NCBI RefSeq assembly: GCF_018069565.1
Contig: NZ_JAGPNL010000002.1
Span: 186,001 to 250,000 of the forward strand
Reading direction: 5' to 3'
Length of the DNA: 64,000 nt
From: Streptomyces tagetis
Lineage (GTDB): Bacteria > Actinomycetota > Actinomycetes > Streptomycetales > Streptomycetaceae
The notes under the pieces are model-generated. The model made no database searches. It worked only from the letters and a program-made list of their open reading frames with translations, and was not told where the DNA came from. Below, piece by piece: positions 45,636-55,053 of this stretch. Numbering within the stretch: the first letter of the stretch is position 1; the number at the start of each line of letters is the position of its first letter. Position numbers and translations under genes: made by a program.

Positions 45636-46106
45636 TCAGCGGGGCAGGGAGTCCTCGTCGACGACGTGCACCGCGGCTTCCTCGGCGGAGGCCGCCGCGC
45701 CGTCGATACCGATGTCCTGGGCGACCAGCGAGGGCTCCTCGTCCTCCCGGGTCCCCTCATCCGGCGCCACCAGTCGGCCGGAGCGGTCCGCGCCGACCTC
45801 GTCGTCCAGCAGTTCCCCGTCGGTTGTGGAGCAGTCGCCCAGGTCGTCGCCATCGGGCGGGGGCACCTCGGGCTGCTCGTCGGCGAGCCGCTGGTCCAGC
45901 GTCTCGCCCCGGTGGCCTTCCTCGGCGGTCACGCCGGTGTGCTCCACCGCCCAGGGCCGCTCGGGCGGGGACCAGCCCCGGTCCAGCGGATCGTCCACAC
46001 CGTCGTGTTCCAGGGTGTCCTCCGCGTCGAGCAGTCCGGTGTCCTCCCGCTGCTCGGAGCCGTCGGGCTGGTAGACGTCGTCTCCCCATCCATCGACGCT
46101 GTTCAC
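45636..46106 (-). CDS. DUF5709-type acidic protein
   Basis: 156 residues, strongly acidic and probably mostly disordered. DVYQPDGSEQREDTGLLDAEDTLEHDGV, then DPLDRGWSPPERP and ETLDQRLADEQPE match actinobacterial DUF5709 proteins, of unknown function. GTG start at 46106 with CTGGAGG upstream. Confidence 0.8.
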   Translation of the reverse strand: MNSVDGWGDDVYQPDGSEQREDTGLLDAEDTLEHDGVDDPLDRGWSPPERPWAVEHTGVTAEEGHRGETLDQRLADEQPEVPPPDGDDLGDCSTTDGELLDDEVGADRSGRLVAPDEGTREDEEPSLVAQDIGIDGAAASAEEAAVHVVDEDSLPR

Positions 46107-46731
46107 GGGTACCTCCAGGGGGTGGGGACGGGCACCCGCACGCCGTGGACCGCGGCATTCGGGCCGCCGCGGGGCGCACAGGCGTCGCCGTCGCCGGACC
46201 GCGTGTCTCCGGGTCACCCCGGAGCCGGTGCCTCCTCCCACCCTTCCACTGCCGTTCGGGACCGCGCAACGGCAATGGACGACGACGGGACCCCGGCACC
46301 CTCGGTGACCTGGGGCCGAGTGCCTGCCGGACCCGTGGGACGGCCGGGAGGTCACGTCCGGCCGGCGTCCCCATCGCCCGCCCCTGGTGGGGAGACGCCG
46401 GGCGGGCGGGCGGCGACCTCCGGGATGCGGAGGAGGGGCGGAGGCCAGGGCCAGTGCACCGGCGGGACCCTCCCGCCGGTCTCCCGGTCGGGGGTGCCGG
46501 CCCGTCGCCCCCGCAGAGCCGCCCCCGCTCCCTGTCCGGCGTCAAGCGGCCGAGGCAGCGGGCACCCGGGCCGGGGACTGCGCTCACCCCGTCCAGCCCC
46601 GGCACGCCCGGCCCCGGCACGTCCAGCCCTGGCACGCCCGGTCCCGTCCAGCCCCGGCACGCTGGCCACGTCGGCTCCGGCTCCCCCCCCTGGCCCCAGC
46701 CCCAGCCCCAGCCCCCGCCCCCCGGCCCCGC

Positions 46732-48513
46732 TCAGCCGTGCCAGGAGCGCCACAGGGCCGCGTAGGCACCGTCGGCGGCGACCAAGTCGGCGTGGCTGCC
46801 CAGTTCCGTGATGCGGCCGTCCTCGACGACGGCGATGACGTCCGCGTCGTGGGCGGTGTGCAGGCGGTGGGCGATGGCGACGACCGTGCGGCCGTCGAGG
46901 ACGCGGGCCAGGGACCGTTCGAGGTGGCGCGCGGCACGCGGGTCGAGCAGGGAGGTCGCCTCGTCCAGCACGAGGGTGTGCGGGTCGGCCAGCACCAGGC
47001 GGGCCAGGGCGATCTGCTGGGCCTGCGCCGGGGTGAGGGCGAAGCCGCCCGAGCCGACCTCGGTGTCCAGGCCGTCGTCGAGAGCGCGGGCCCAGGTGTC
47101 CGCGTCGACCGCTCCCAGGGCCGCCCACAGTTCGGTGTCGGCGGCGTCGGAGCGGGCCAGACGGAGGTTGTCGCGCAGGGAGCCCACGAAGACGTGGTGT
47201 TCCTGGTTGACGAGGGCGACGTGCGAGCGGACGCGTTCCGCGGGCATCCGGGAGAGTTCGGCGCCGCCCAGGGTGATGTGGCCCGCCCGCGGCCCGTAGA
47301 TCCCGGCGAGCAGCCGGCCCAGGGTGGACTTGCCGGCGCCGGAGGGGCCGACGAGCGCCATCCTCGTGCCGGGGGCGACCTCCAGGGACACCTTGCGCAG
47401 GACGTCGACGCCCTCCAGGTAGCCGAAGTGCACCCGGTCGGCGTGGACGTGGCGTCCGTCCGGCTTCAGGGCGGAGTCACCGGCCTCCGGCTCGATGTCC
47501 CGGACGCCCACCAGCCGCGCCAGGGAGACCTGGGCCACCTGGAGTTCGTCGTACCAGCGCAGGATGATGCCGACCGGGTCGACGAGCATCTGCGCGATCA
47601 GCGCCGCCGTCGTCAACTGGCCGACGCCGATCCACCCCTGGAGGACGAAGACACCGCCGATGAGCAGCACGGAGGCGAGCACGGTCACGTGGGTGACGTT
47701 GACGACCGGGAAGAGCACCGACCGCAGCCAGAGGGTGTAGCGCTCCCAGGCGGTCCATTCTTTGATTCTTTGCTCGGACAGGGCGACGCGGCGGCCGGCG
47801 AGCCGGTGGGCCTCGACGGTGCGCCCCGCGTCCACGGTCTCGGCGAGGGCCGCGGCCACGGCGGCGTATCCGGCCGCCTCCGAGCGGTAGGCGGAGGGCG
47901 CCCGGCGGAAGTACCAGCGGCAGCCGATCACCAGCAGCGGCACGGCCAGCAGTACCGCCGGGGCCAGGGGCGGCGTGGTGACGACGAGTCCGCCGAGGAG
48001 CAGCACCACCCACACCGCGCCGATGGCGAGCTGGGGCACCGCCTCGCGCATGGCGTTGGCCAGCCGGTCGACGTCCGTGGTGATGCGGGAGAGCAGGTCG
48101 CCCGTGCCGGCGCGTTCCAGCACACCGGGCGGCAGGCCGACCGAGCGTACGAGGAAGTCCTCGCGGAGGTCGGCGAGCATCCGTTCGCCGAGTACGGCCC
48201 CGCGCAGGCGCACCTCGCGGTTGAAGGCGGCCTGGATCAGCAGCGCGATCACGAACAGGGTGACCGTGACCTCCAGACGGAGGTCGCTCGCGCCGGCCGA
48301 GACCCGTTCCACCAGGCCGCCGAGGAGGTAGGGGCCCGCCATCGAGGCGAGCACGGCGATCGTGTTCACGACGACGAGGACGGTGAAGGCACGGCGGTGC
48401 CTGCGCACCAGCTCGCCCGCGTAGGCGCGGACGGTCGCGGGGGCGCCGACGGGCAGGGTGCTCGCCGTGGTGGGGGCCGCCGGGTCGTACGACGGTGGCG
48501 CCACGCCGATCAT
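46732..48513 (-). CDS. ABC exporter half-transporter B (intact Walker A, degenerate signature)
   Basis: 593 residues: six-helix transmembrane domain (~35-310) and a C-terminal ATPase. Walker A is GPSGAGKST and Walker B LVLDEATSLLD. The Q-loop reads NQEHHVF, and the ABC signature is degenerate (LTPAQAQQIALARL instead of LSGGQ). ATG overlaps the stop of the upstream half-transporter gene (ATGA), so they form a heterodimer. Its defects complement those of the partner, leaving one competent ATP site. Substrate unknown. Confidence 0.9.
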   Translation of the reverse strand: MIGVAPPSYDPAAPTTASTLPVGAPATVRAYAGELVRRHRRAFTVLVVVNTIAVLASMAGPYLLGGLVERVSAGASDLRLEVTVTLFVIALLIQAAFNREVRLRGAVLGERMLADLREDFLVRSVGLPPGVLERAGTGDLLSRITTDVDRLANAMREAVPQLAIGAVWVVLLLGGLVVTTPPLAPAVLLAVPLLVIGCRWYFRRAPSAYRSEAAGYAAVAAALAETVDAGRTVEAHRLAGRRVALSEQRIKEWTAWERYTLWLRSVLFPVVNVTHVTVLASVLLIGGVFVLQGWIGVGQLTTAALIAQMLVDPVGIILRWYDELQVAQVSLARLVGVRDIEPEAGDSALKPDGRHVHADRVHFGYLEGVDVLRKVSLEVAPGTRMALVGPSGAGKSTLGRLLAGIYGPRAGHITLGGAELSRMPAERVRSHVALVNQEHHVFVGSLRDNLRLARSDAADTELWAALGAVDADTWARALDDGLDTEVGSGGFALTPAQAQQIALARLVLADPHTLVLDEATSLLDPRAARHLERSLARVLDGRTVVAIAHRLHTAHDADVIAVVEDGRITELGSHADLVAADGAYAALWRSWHG

Positions 48514-50321
48514 GCCGTCTCCTCGATCTCTTCCAGTCGGTGCGGGACGTCGTCCGCCGCGAGGACGGTACGCCGGGCGGGGGCGTCCTCGTCCTCGGTC
48601 TCGCGGGTGACCACGGCCCGGTAGCGGGGCTCGGAGGCGAGCAGGTCGCGGTGGGTGCCGGCCGCGGCGGCGGTGCCCTCGTGCAGGAAGACGACGCGGT
48701 CGGCGCGGTCCAGCAGCAGCGGGGAGGAGGTGAACACGACGGTGGTGCGCTTCGCGCGGAGGTCGCGCAGGCCCTGTGCGATCCGGGCCTCCGTGTGCGA
48801 GTCCACCGCGGAGGTCGGCTCGTCCAGCACCAGCACATCCGGGTCCGTGACGAGGGACCGGGCCAGGGCGAGCCGCTGGCGCTGGCCGCCCGACAGGGAA
48901 CGGCCCCGTTCGGTGAGGCGGGCGTCGAGCGGGTCCTCGGCGCCGACCGAACCCTGCACGAGCGCCGCCAGCACGTCGTCGCACCGGGCCGCGGACAGCG
49001 CCGCGTCCGTGCCGACGGTGCCGGACGACGGCACGTCGAGCAGATCGCGCAGGGTGCCGGAGAGCAGGACCGGGTCCTTGTCCTGGACCAGTACGGCCGT
49101 GCGCGCGCAGTCGAGCGGCAACTCGTCGAGCGGCACCCCGCCCAGCAGGACCGACGGGCTCTGTTCGGAGGGGTGTCCGCCGAGCCGTTCGGCCAGCCGT
49201 CCGGCCGCGTCGGGGTCGCCGCACACCACGGCGGTGAGCATCCCGGCCGGTGCGAGCAGACCGGTGGCCGGATCGCACAGGTCGCCGGAGGGCACCTCGG
49301 CGGGGCGTGACCCGCCGGTGTCCGTGGCCCGTTCCAGGGAGAGCACCCGAGCGGTGCGCTGGGCGGAGGGCCGGGAGAAGGAGTACGCCATGGCGATCTC
49401 CTCGAAGTGCCGCAGCGGGTAGGTGAGGATCATGACGGAGCTGTAGACGGTGACGAGCGCGCCGACGCCGATGCGGCCGTCCTGGGCCAGGTGCACCCCG
49501 TACCAGACCACCGCGATCAGGAGCAGACCGGGGAGCAGGACCTGGATCGCGGAGATCAGCGACCACATGCGGGCGCTGCGCACGGCGGCGTGGCGGACCT
49601 CCTGGGAGGCGGCGCGGTAGCGGTCGAGGAAGAGTTCCTCGCCGCCGATGCCGCGCAGTACGCGCAGTCCGGCCACGGTGTCCGAGGCGAGTTCGGTGGC
49701 CCGGCCGGCCTTCTCGCGCTGGACGTCGGCCCGCTGGGTCGCGCGGGGGAGCAGGGGCAGCACGGCCAGGGCCAGCGCCGGCAGGCCGAGGGCGACGACG
49801 ATGCCGAGCGCGGGTTCGTAGACGACGAGTCCCCCGCAGACCAACGCGATGGTCAGGGCCGCGGCGGTGAAGCGGGAGACGGCCTCCACGAACCAGCCGA
49901 TCTTCTCGACGTCGCCCGTGGAGACGGCGACGACCTCACCTGCCGCGACGCGGCGGGTCAGCGCCGAGCCGAGCAGCGCGGCCTTGCGGGCGAGGAGTTG
50001 CTGGACGCGGCTCGCGGCGGTGATCCAGTTGGTGATGGCGGCGCGGTGCAGGAAGGTGTCGCCGAGCGCGTTGCCCGCGCAGCACAGCACCATCAGGCCG
50101 CCCGCGAGCGCGAGCCGGGAGCCGGAGCGGTCGACGACCGCCTGGATGGCGACGCCCACGCAGAACGGCAGGGCGGAGACGGAGGCGAAGTGCAGAAGCC
50201 CCCAGGAGAGGGCCTTGAGCTGGCCGCCCAGTTGGTTGCGGAAGAGCCACCACAGCAATCGGGGGCCCGAGCGCGCGTCGGGCACGCCCGGGTCGGGATA
50301 CGGAAGGTCTTGGATCTGCAT
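48510..50321 (-). CDS. ABC exporter half-transporter A (degenerate Walker A, intact signature)
   Basis: 603 residues. Six membrane helices (~30-310) are followed by an ATPase domain in which the P-loop reads VVCGDPDAAGRLAERL, lacking the GKS/T lysine. The signature LSGGQRQRLALARS and Walker B VLVLDEPTSAVD are intact, while the switch His is replaced (FTSSPLLLD). It is the first gene of a two-gene operon. The expected complex has one consensus and one non-hydrolytic nucleotide site, as in other heterodimeric exporters. Confidence 0.9.
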   Translation of the reverse strand: MQIQDLPYPDPGVPDARSGPRLLWWLFRNQLGGQLKALSWGLLHFASVSALPFCVGVAIQAVVDRSGSRLALAGGLMVLCCAGNALGDTFLHRAAITNWITAASRVQQLLARKAALLGSALTRRVAAGEVVAVSTGDVEKIGWFVEAVSRFTAAALTIALVCGGLVVYEPALGIVVALGLPALALAVLPLLPRATQRADVQREKAGRATELASDTVAGLRVLRGIGGEELFLDRYRAASQEVRHAAVRSARMWSLISAIQVLLPGLLLIAVVWYGVHLAQDGRIGVGALVTVYSSVMILTYPLRHFEEIAMAYSFSRPSAQRTARVLSLERATDTGGSRPAEVPSGDLCDPATGLLAPAGMLTAVVCGDPDAAGRLAERLGGHPSEQSPSVLLGGVPLDELPLDCARTAVLVQDKDPVLLSGTLRDLLDVPSSGTVGTDAALSAARCDDVLAALVQGSVGAEDPLDARLTERGRSLSGGQRQRLALARSLVTDPDVLVLDEPTSAVDSHTEARIAQGLRDLRAKRTTVVFTSSPLLLDRADRVVFLHEGTAAAAGTHRDLLASEPRYRAVVTRETEDEDAPARRTVLAADDVPHRLEEIEETA

Positions 50322-50713
50322 GAGGTCCCAGCGGCTCGGTTCAGGGGGTGCCGCGCGACGCGGCATCAACAGCGTGCAAACCGCAAAAGGTTCTCCTCGG
50401 CGCGCGCCCGGAATCAAGCGATTATCCCGCGCACGGTACGAATCCGGCTTCGCCGCCGACGCCGGGCATGGCGGGAAGCCCGCGGCCCCGTCACCGGTCG
50501 TACGGCGGGACTTCGGCCGTGGGCCGCCCCGCGCACGGTACGGAACCGGCCGCCTGCCGGCCCGGGGACGGTGAGGGGAAGAGGCTCCCGGCATTCCCCC
50601 GTACGGCGGGACTCCGGCCGGTGGACGCCCGGTTGACGAAGCCGGCGGGAGATCAGCCGCAGGACAGCGGAAGGCGGCCGGGGTTTCGGCGCGCGGAGTG
50701 GGACCATGGGGAG
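50322..50713. other. Divergent intergenic region with an imperfect direct repeat
   Basis: 392 bp between the ABC operon and the L,D-transpeptidase gene. Two ~20-bp motifs each occur twice in the same order: CGCGCACGGTACGAATCCGG / CGCGCACGGTACGGAACCGG and GTACGGCGGGACTTCGGCC / GTACGGCGGGACTCCGGCC, giving a diverged direct duplication of roughly 100 bp. Both promoters must lie here. No gene seen. Confidence 0.55.
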
Positions 50714-51487
50714 ATGCGAAGTGGTGGCGGTGGCAAGGGTGGTGCACGGCGTACGGCGGTCGCGGCGGCGGCCCTGGGTCTGTTGCTGACCGGAGCGGCC
50801 GGGCTGACCGCCTGCGGCGGACCGGCCGGGCACGGCGAGGACGCCGGAGCGACACGCCCGGCCGGGGGCGCCGGTGACCGCGGTGCCGACACGGCCGACC
50901 CGACCCGCGTCCCCGGCGTCGGCGACCGCTACCAGGCGCGTATCCCCGCCGGCTCCCGGCAGGTCGTCGCGGTGTACGGGGAGGGCGAGGACTCCGCCGA
51001 CTCCACCGTCGTGCTGTACACGAAGCAGGGGCCGGCCTGGCACCGGGAGCGCTCCTGGGCCGCGCACAACGGCAAGAAGGGCTGGACGACCGACCACAGG
51101 GAGAACGACAAGCGCAGCCCCGTCGGCGTGTTCACCCTCACCGACGCGGGCGGCGTGCTCCCGGACCCGGCACCGGGCGGCGGGCTGCCCTATACGCGGT
51201 CGGCGTCCTTCGCCGCGCCCCGCTGGTGGGACAAGGCGTACTGGCACGACTTCGACTACGTCATCGCCGTCGACTACAACCGGGTGAAGGGCACCTCCCC
51301 GAACGACCCGACCCGCCCCGAGGGCGCGTCCAAGGGCGGCGGCATCTGGCTCCACATGGACCACGGCAGCGGCACCTCCGCCTGCGTCAGCCTGCCCAAG
51401 CCGGCGATGGAGTACCTGCTGCGCACCCTGGACCCCGGCCGCCATCCGGTGGTCGTGATGGGGGACAAGGCACACCTGGCGGCCTGA
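50714..51487 (+). CDS. L,D-transpeptidase-like (YkuD) lipoprotein
   Basis: 257 residues. A lipoprotein signal ends at LTAC (Cys34), so the mature protein is membrane-anchored outside the cell. The catalytic region GIWLHMDHGSGTSACVSLPK has His214 and Cys224 in the YkuD arrangement (HxD...SxxC). SPVGVFTLTDAGG is the preceding conserved loop. The domain links peptidoglycan stems by 3-3 bonds in characterised members, but this divergent subgroup has not been tested as far as I know. Confidence 0.85.
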   Translation: MRSGGGGKGGARRTAVAAAALGLLLTGAAGLTACGGPAGHGEDAGATRPAGGAGDRGADTADPTRVPGVGDRYQARIPAGSRQVVAVYGEGEDSADSTVVLYTKQGPAWHRERSWAAHNGKKGWTTDHRENDKRSPVGVFTLTDAGGVLPDPAPGGGLPYTRSASFAAPRWWDKAYWHDFDYVIAVDYNRVKGTSPNDPTRPEGASKGGGIWLHMDHGSGTSACVSLPKPAMEYLLRTLDPGRHPVVVMGDKAHLAA

Positions 51488-51657
51488 GCGGGCGACCGTC
51501 GGCCATGACGGACCCGGCGGACCGGGCGGACCGGGCGGGCCGTCCGTTGTGACGACCGGACGGGCCGGCCGTCGTGACGGACCGCCGCCGCGCATACGAG
51601 ACGAGACGCCTGGGGCTGAGGGATCACCGCCCCGCCAGGAGACACGGCACCCGTCCG

Positions 51658-52119
51658 CTACGACACGCCGGTGTCCCGCCCCGGGGCCGGGCCGTCGATC
51701 AGCGTGTCGAGGAGCCCGCCGAGTTGCGCGCGCTGCGCGTCCGTCAGCGGGGCGAGGATCTCCTCCGCCGCCAGCCGGCGCGCGCCGCGCAGTTCGCGCA
51801 GGGCGCCGCGCCCCTCGTCGGTCAGCTCGATCCGTATCACCCGGCGGTTGGCGGGGTCCTGCGCGCGGCGCACCATCCCGGCCGCCTCCAAGCCGTCGAC
51901 CAGCGTCGTCACCGCCCGCGGCACGACCTCCAGGCGCTCCGCCAGGTCGGACATGCGAGGCGGCGAGCCGTAGTGCGCCAGGGTGCGCAGCAGCCGGGAC
52001 TGGGCGGGAGTGATGCCGAGGCCGCCCCGTTCGAGGTGGCGCTTCTGGATGCGGTGCACCCGGCGGGTGAGCCGAAGCAACTGCTCGGCGAGCAGGCCGT
52101 CGGGGTCGGGGGCGGTCAT
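51658..52119 (-). CDS. MarR family transcriptional regulator
   Basis: 153 residues. Winged HTH: LGITPAQSRLLRTLAHYGSP, RMSDLAERLEVVPRAVTTLVDGLEAAGMV, RRAQDPANRRVIRIELTDEG. It is divergent from the ABC exporter gene at 52222 and probably represses it, with an inverted repeat between them at 52145-52167. Such pairs typically respond to drugs or phenolic ligands. Confidence 0.92.
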   Translation of the reverse strand: MTAPDPDGLLAEQLLRLTRRVHRIQKRHLERGGLGITPAQSRLLRTLAHYGSPPRMSDLAERLEVVPRAVTTLVDGLEAAGMVRRAQDPANRRVIRIELTDEGRGALRELRGARRLAAEEILAPLTDAQRAQLGGLLDTLIDGPAPGRDTGVS

Positions 52120-52144
52120 GCGGGAACAATATCAGGATGGCATT

Positions 52145-52167
52145 CATTGTGAGCATAGGTAACAATG
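52145..52167. promoter_or_regulatory. MarR operator candidate (CATTGT-N11-ACAATG)
   Basis: A perfect 6-bp inverted repeat with an 11-nt spacer in an AT-rich patch of the 102-bp gap between marR and the divergent ABC exporter gene. Spacing and position suit a dimeric winged-helix repressor controlling both promoters. Confidence 0.6.
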
Positions 52168-52221
52168 ACCGGTGATCCGTAAGGCCGTCGAGGCCCGTCC
52201 CGCCGACCCCCGTAGGAGCCC

Positions 52222-54024
52222 ATGCGCACCCACAGCCAACACCCGCTGAGCGCACCTGCCGACGAGAAGGAGCAGTCCCGGCAGGTGCGCCGCATCCTGA
52301 GACTCTTCCGCCCCTACCGCGGCCGGCTGGCCGTCGTCGGCCTGCTCGTCGGCGCCGCCTCGCTGGTCTCCGTCGCCACGCCCTTCCTGCTGCGGGAGAT
52401 CCTCGACGTCGCCCTCCCCGAGGGCCGTACCGGCCTGCTGAGCCTGCTCGCCCTCGGCATGATCCTCGGCGCCGTCCTGACCAGCGTCTTCGGCGTGCTC
52501 CAGACGCTGATCTCCACCACCGTCGGCCAGCGCGTCATGCACGATCTGCGCACCGCCGTCTACGGACGGCTCCAGCGCATGTCCCTCGCCTTCTTCACCC
52601 GCACCCGCACGGGCGAGGTGCAGTCCCGCATCGCCAACGACATCGGCGGCATGCAGGCCACCGTCACCTCCACGGCCACCTCCCTGGTCTCCAACCTGAC
52701 CAGCGTGGTCGCCACGATCATCGCCATGATCGCCCTGGACTGGCGGCTGACCGCGGTCTCCCTCCTGCTGCTGCCGGTCTTCGTGTGGATCAGCCGCCGG
52801 GTCGGCACCGAACGCCGGAAGATCACCACCCGGCGCCAGAAGCAGATGGCCGCCATGGCCGCCACCGTCACCGAGTCGCTCTCCGTCAGCGGCATCCTGC
52901 TCGGCCGCACCATGGGCCGGTCCGACTCGCTGACCCGCGCCTTCTCCGACGAGTCCGAGCGGCTGGTCGACCTGGAGGTGAGGTCGAACATGGCGGGCCG
53001 CTGGCGCATGTCCGTCATCACGATCGTGATGGCCGCCATGCCGGCCGTCATCTACTGGACGGCGGGCCTCACGCTCCAACTCGGCGGCCCCGGCGCCTCC
53101 CTCGGCACGATCGTCGCCTTCGTCTCGCTCCAGCAGGGCCTGTTCCGCCCGGCGGTGAGCCTGCTGTCGACCGGCGTGCAGATCCAGGCATCGCTGGCAC
53201 TGTTCCAGCGCATCTTCGAGTACCTCGACCTGCCGGTGGACATCACCGAGCGCGCCGACCCCGTCCACCTGGACCAGGTCAAGGGCGAGCTGCGGTTCGA
53301 GAACGTCGAGTTCCGCTACGAGGGCACGGACGCGCCCGTCCTCGACGGCATCGACCTCACCGTCCCCGCCGGCGGCAGCCTCGCCGTCGTCGGGCCGACC
53401 GGCGCCGGCAAGTCCACCTTCGGCCACCTCGTGCCGCGCCTGTACGACGTGACCGGCGGCAGGGTCACCCTCGACGGGGTCGACGTGCGCGACCTCGACT
53501 TCGACACCCTCGCCCGCGCGGTGGGCGTCGTCTCGCAGGAGACGTACCTCTTCCACGCCTCCGTCGCCGAGAACCTGCGCTTCGCCAAGCCGGACGCCAC
53601 CGACGACGAACTGGTCGAGGCGGCCAGGGCGGCCCAGATCCACGACCACATCGCCGCCCTCCCCGACGGCTACGACACGGTCGTCGGCGAACGCGGCCAC
53701 CGCTTCTCCGGCGGGGAGAAGCAGCGCCTGGCCATCGCCCGCACCATCCTGCGCGACCCGCCCGTCCTCGTCCTCGACGAGGCGACCAGCGCCCTGGACA
53801 ACCGGACCGAGGCCGCCGTGCAGGAGGCCATCGACGCCCTCTCCGCCAACCGCACCACCGTCACCATCGCCCACCGCCTCTCCACCGTCCGCGGCGCCGA
53901 CCGGATCGTGGTCCTCGACGCCGGGCACGTGGCCGAGCAGGGAACCCACGAGGAACTGATGCAGCGCGACGGCCGCTATGCCGCCCTGGTGCGCCGCGAC
54001 GCCCGGCTGGTGCCGACAGGATGA
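52222..54024 (+). CDS. ABC exporter, fused permease-ATPase (homodimeric type)
   Basis: 600 residues. The membrane domain covers ~35-330. The ATPase has Walker A GPTGAGKST, Q-loop SQETYLFH, signature FSGGEKQRLAIAR, Walker B VLVLDEATSALD and switch AHRLSTV, all intact. It is a full-function type IV exporter, likely a multidrug or lipid exporter, controlled by the divergent MarR protein. Confidence 0.94.
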   Translation: MRTHSQHPLSAPADEKEQSRQVRRILRLFRPYRGRLAVVGLLVGAASLVSVATPFLLREILDVALPEGRTGLLSLLALGMILGAVLTSVFGVLQTLISTTVGQRVMHDLRTAVYGRLQRMSLAFFTRTRTGEVQSRIANDIGGMQATVTSTATSLVSNLTSVVATIIAMIALDWRLTAVSLLLLPVFVWISRRVGTERRKITTRRQKQMAAMAATVTESLSVSGILLGRTMGRSDSLTRAFSDESERLVDLEVRSNMAGRWRMSVITIVMAAMPAVIYWTAGLTLQLGGPGASLGTIVAFVSLQQGLFRPAVSLLSTGVQIQASLALFQRIFEYLDLPVDITERADPVHLDQVKGELRFENVEFRYEGTDAPVLDGIDLTVPAGGSLAVVGPTGAGKSTFGHLVPRLYDVTGGRVTLDGVDVRDLDFDTLARAVGVVSQETYLFHASVAENLRFAKPDATDDELVEAARAAQIHDHIAALPDGYDTVVGERGHRFSGGEKQRLAIARTILRDPPVLVLDEATSALDNRTEAAVQEAIDALSANRTTVTIAHRLSTVRGADRIVVLDAGHVAEQGTHEELMQRDGRYAALVRRDARLVPTG

Positions 54025-54066
54025 TCATTGCCGGGTTCGCCGGGTGAGGAGGGTTACCGTGCCCGC

Positions 54067-54957
54067 ATGCACACGAACACTCCGCGACGGGGCGCGAAGG
54101 GCGCCCGGCACACCACGAGGACCGGGAACGGCGCCCGCGGCGGGGTCAGGAGGACGGTCCGGCTGACCCGCCGGGGCCGTGTCGCCCTCACCACGGCCGG
54201 AGCGATCGTGACCGGCACCGCCGTGGCGCTGCCGCTGATGCCGTCGGGCGGTGACGCCGACTCCCGCCCCGCCTCACTGGTCATCCCGGAGGGCCGGCGC
54301 GCGAGCCAGGTCTACGCCGCCGTCGACGAGGCACTCGGCCTGCCCGCCGGCACCACCGGGAAATCGGTCGCCGAAGCCGACCTCAGGCTCCCCCCTGACG
54401 CGGAGGGCAACCCCGAGGGGTACCTCTTCCCGGCGACCTACCCCCTCGACGGGGAGACCACCCCGGAGAAGCTGCTCACCACCATGGCGGAGACGGCCGA
54501 CAAGCGGTTCCGCGGCGCCCCCGTCGCCGCGGGCGCCCAGCACAACGCGATCAACGTCTACCAGGCCGTCACCATCGCCAGCCTCGTCCAGGCCGAGGCC
54601 GCCACCAAGGAGGACATGGGCAAGGTCGCCCGGGTGGTCTTCAACCGGCTGGAGCGCGGCATGCCGTTGCAGATGGACTCGACCATCAACTACGCGCTGA
54701 ACCGCTCCACCCTCACGACCACCGTCGAGGACACGAAGACCGACAGCCCGTACAACACCTACCAGCGCATGGGCCTGCCGCCGACGCCCATCAACAACCC
54801 CGGTGACGAGGCCATGCACGCCGCCGTCAACCCGACGCCGGGGAAGTGGCTGTACTTCGTCACGGTCGCGCCGGGCGACACCCGCTTCACCGCCGACTAC
54901 GCCGAGCACCAGCGCAACGTGGCCGAGTTCAACCGCAGGCAGAGCGCCTCGCCTTAG
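54067..54957 (+). CDS. Endolytic murein transglycosylase MltG-like
   Basis: 296 residues, shorter than typical MltG. A cytoplasmic basic tail and one membrane helix (~38-58) precede the YceG domain: YLFPATYPLDGETTPEKLL, TIASLVQAEAATKEDMGKVARVVFNRL (catalytic Glu in QAEA), MPLQMDSTINYAL, SPYNTYQRMGLPPTPINNPG and LYFVTVAPG. MltG cleaves nascent glycan chains. The LysM-like N-terminal part is missing, so this is probably a secondary paralogue. GGAGGG lies upstream of the ATG. Confidence 0.9.
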   Translation: MHTNTPRRGAKGARHTTRTGNGARGGVRRTVRLTRRGRVALTTAGAIVTGTAVALPLMPSGGDADSRPASLVIPEGRRASQVYAAVDEALGLPAGTTGKSVAEADLRLPPDAEGNPEGYLFPATYPLDGETTPEKLLTTMAETADKRFRGAPVAAGAQHNAINVYQAVTIASLVQAEAATKEDMGKVARVVFNRLERGMPLQMDSTINYALNRSTLTTTVEDTKTDSPYNTYQRMGLPPTPINNPGDEAMHAAVNPTPGKWLYFVTVAPGDTRFTADYAEHQRNVAEFNRRQSASP

Positions 54958-55053
54958 GGCGCGGAGCAGTGCGCGGGCGGACGGTGGCCGGCCACGGGGC
55001 GGGCGACCGGGCGACCCCGCCTCCGGGTTGCTCCGGCGGGGGCGGCCGTGGCC

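Noticed and set aside
41361..46811. An 1816-codon plus-strand open frame spanning several genes
   Set aside because: It runs antisense to the thioesterase and helicase genes and through several others; each real gene has motifs and start signals, this frame has none.
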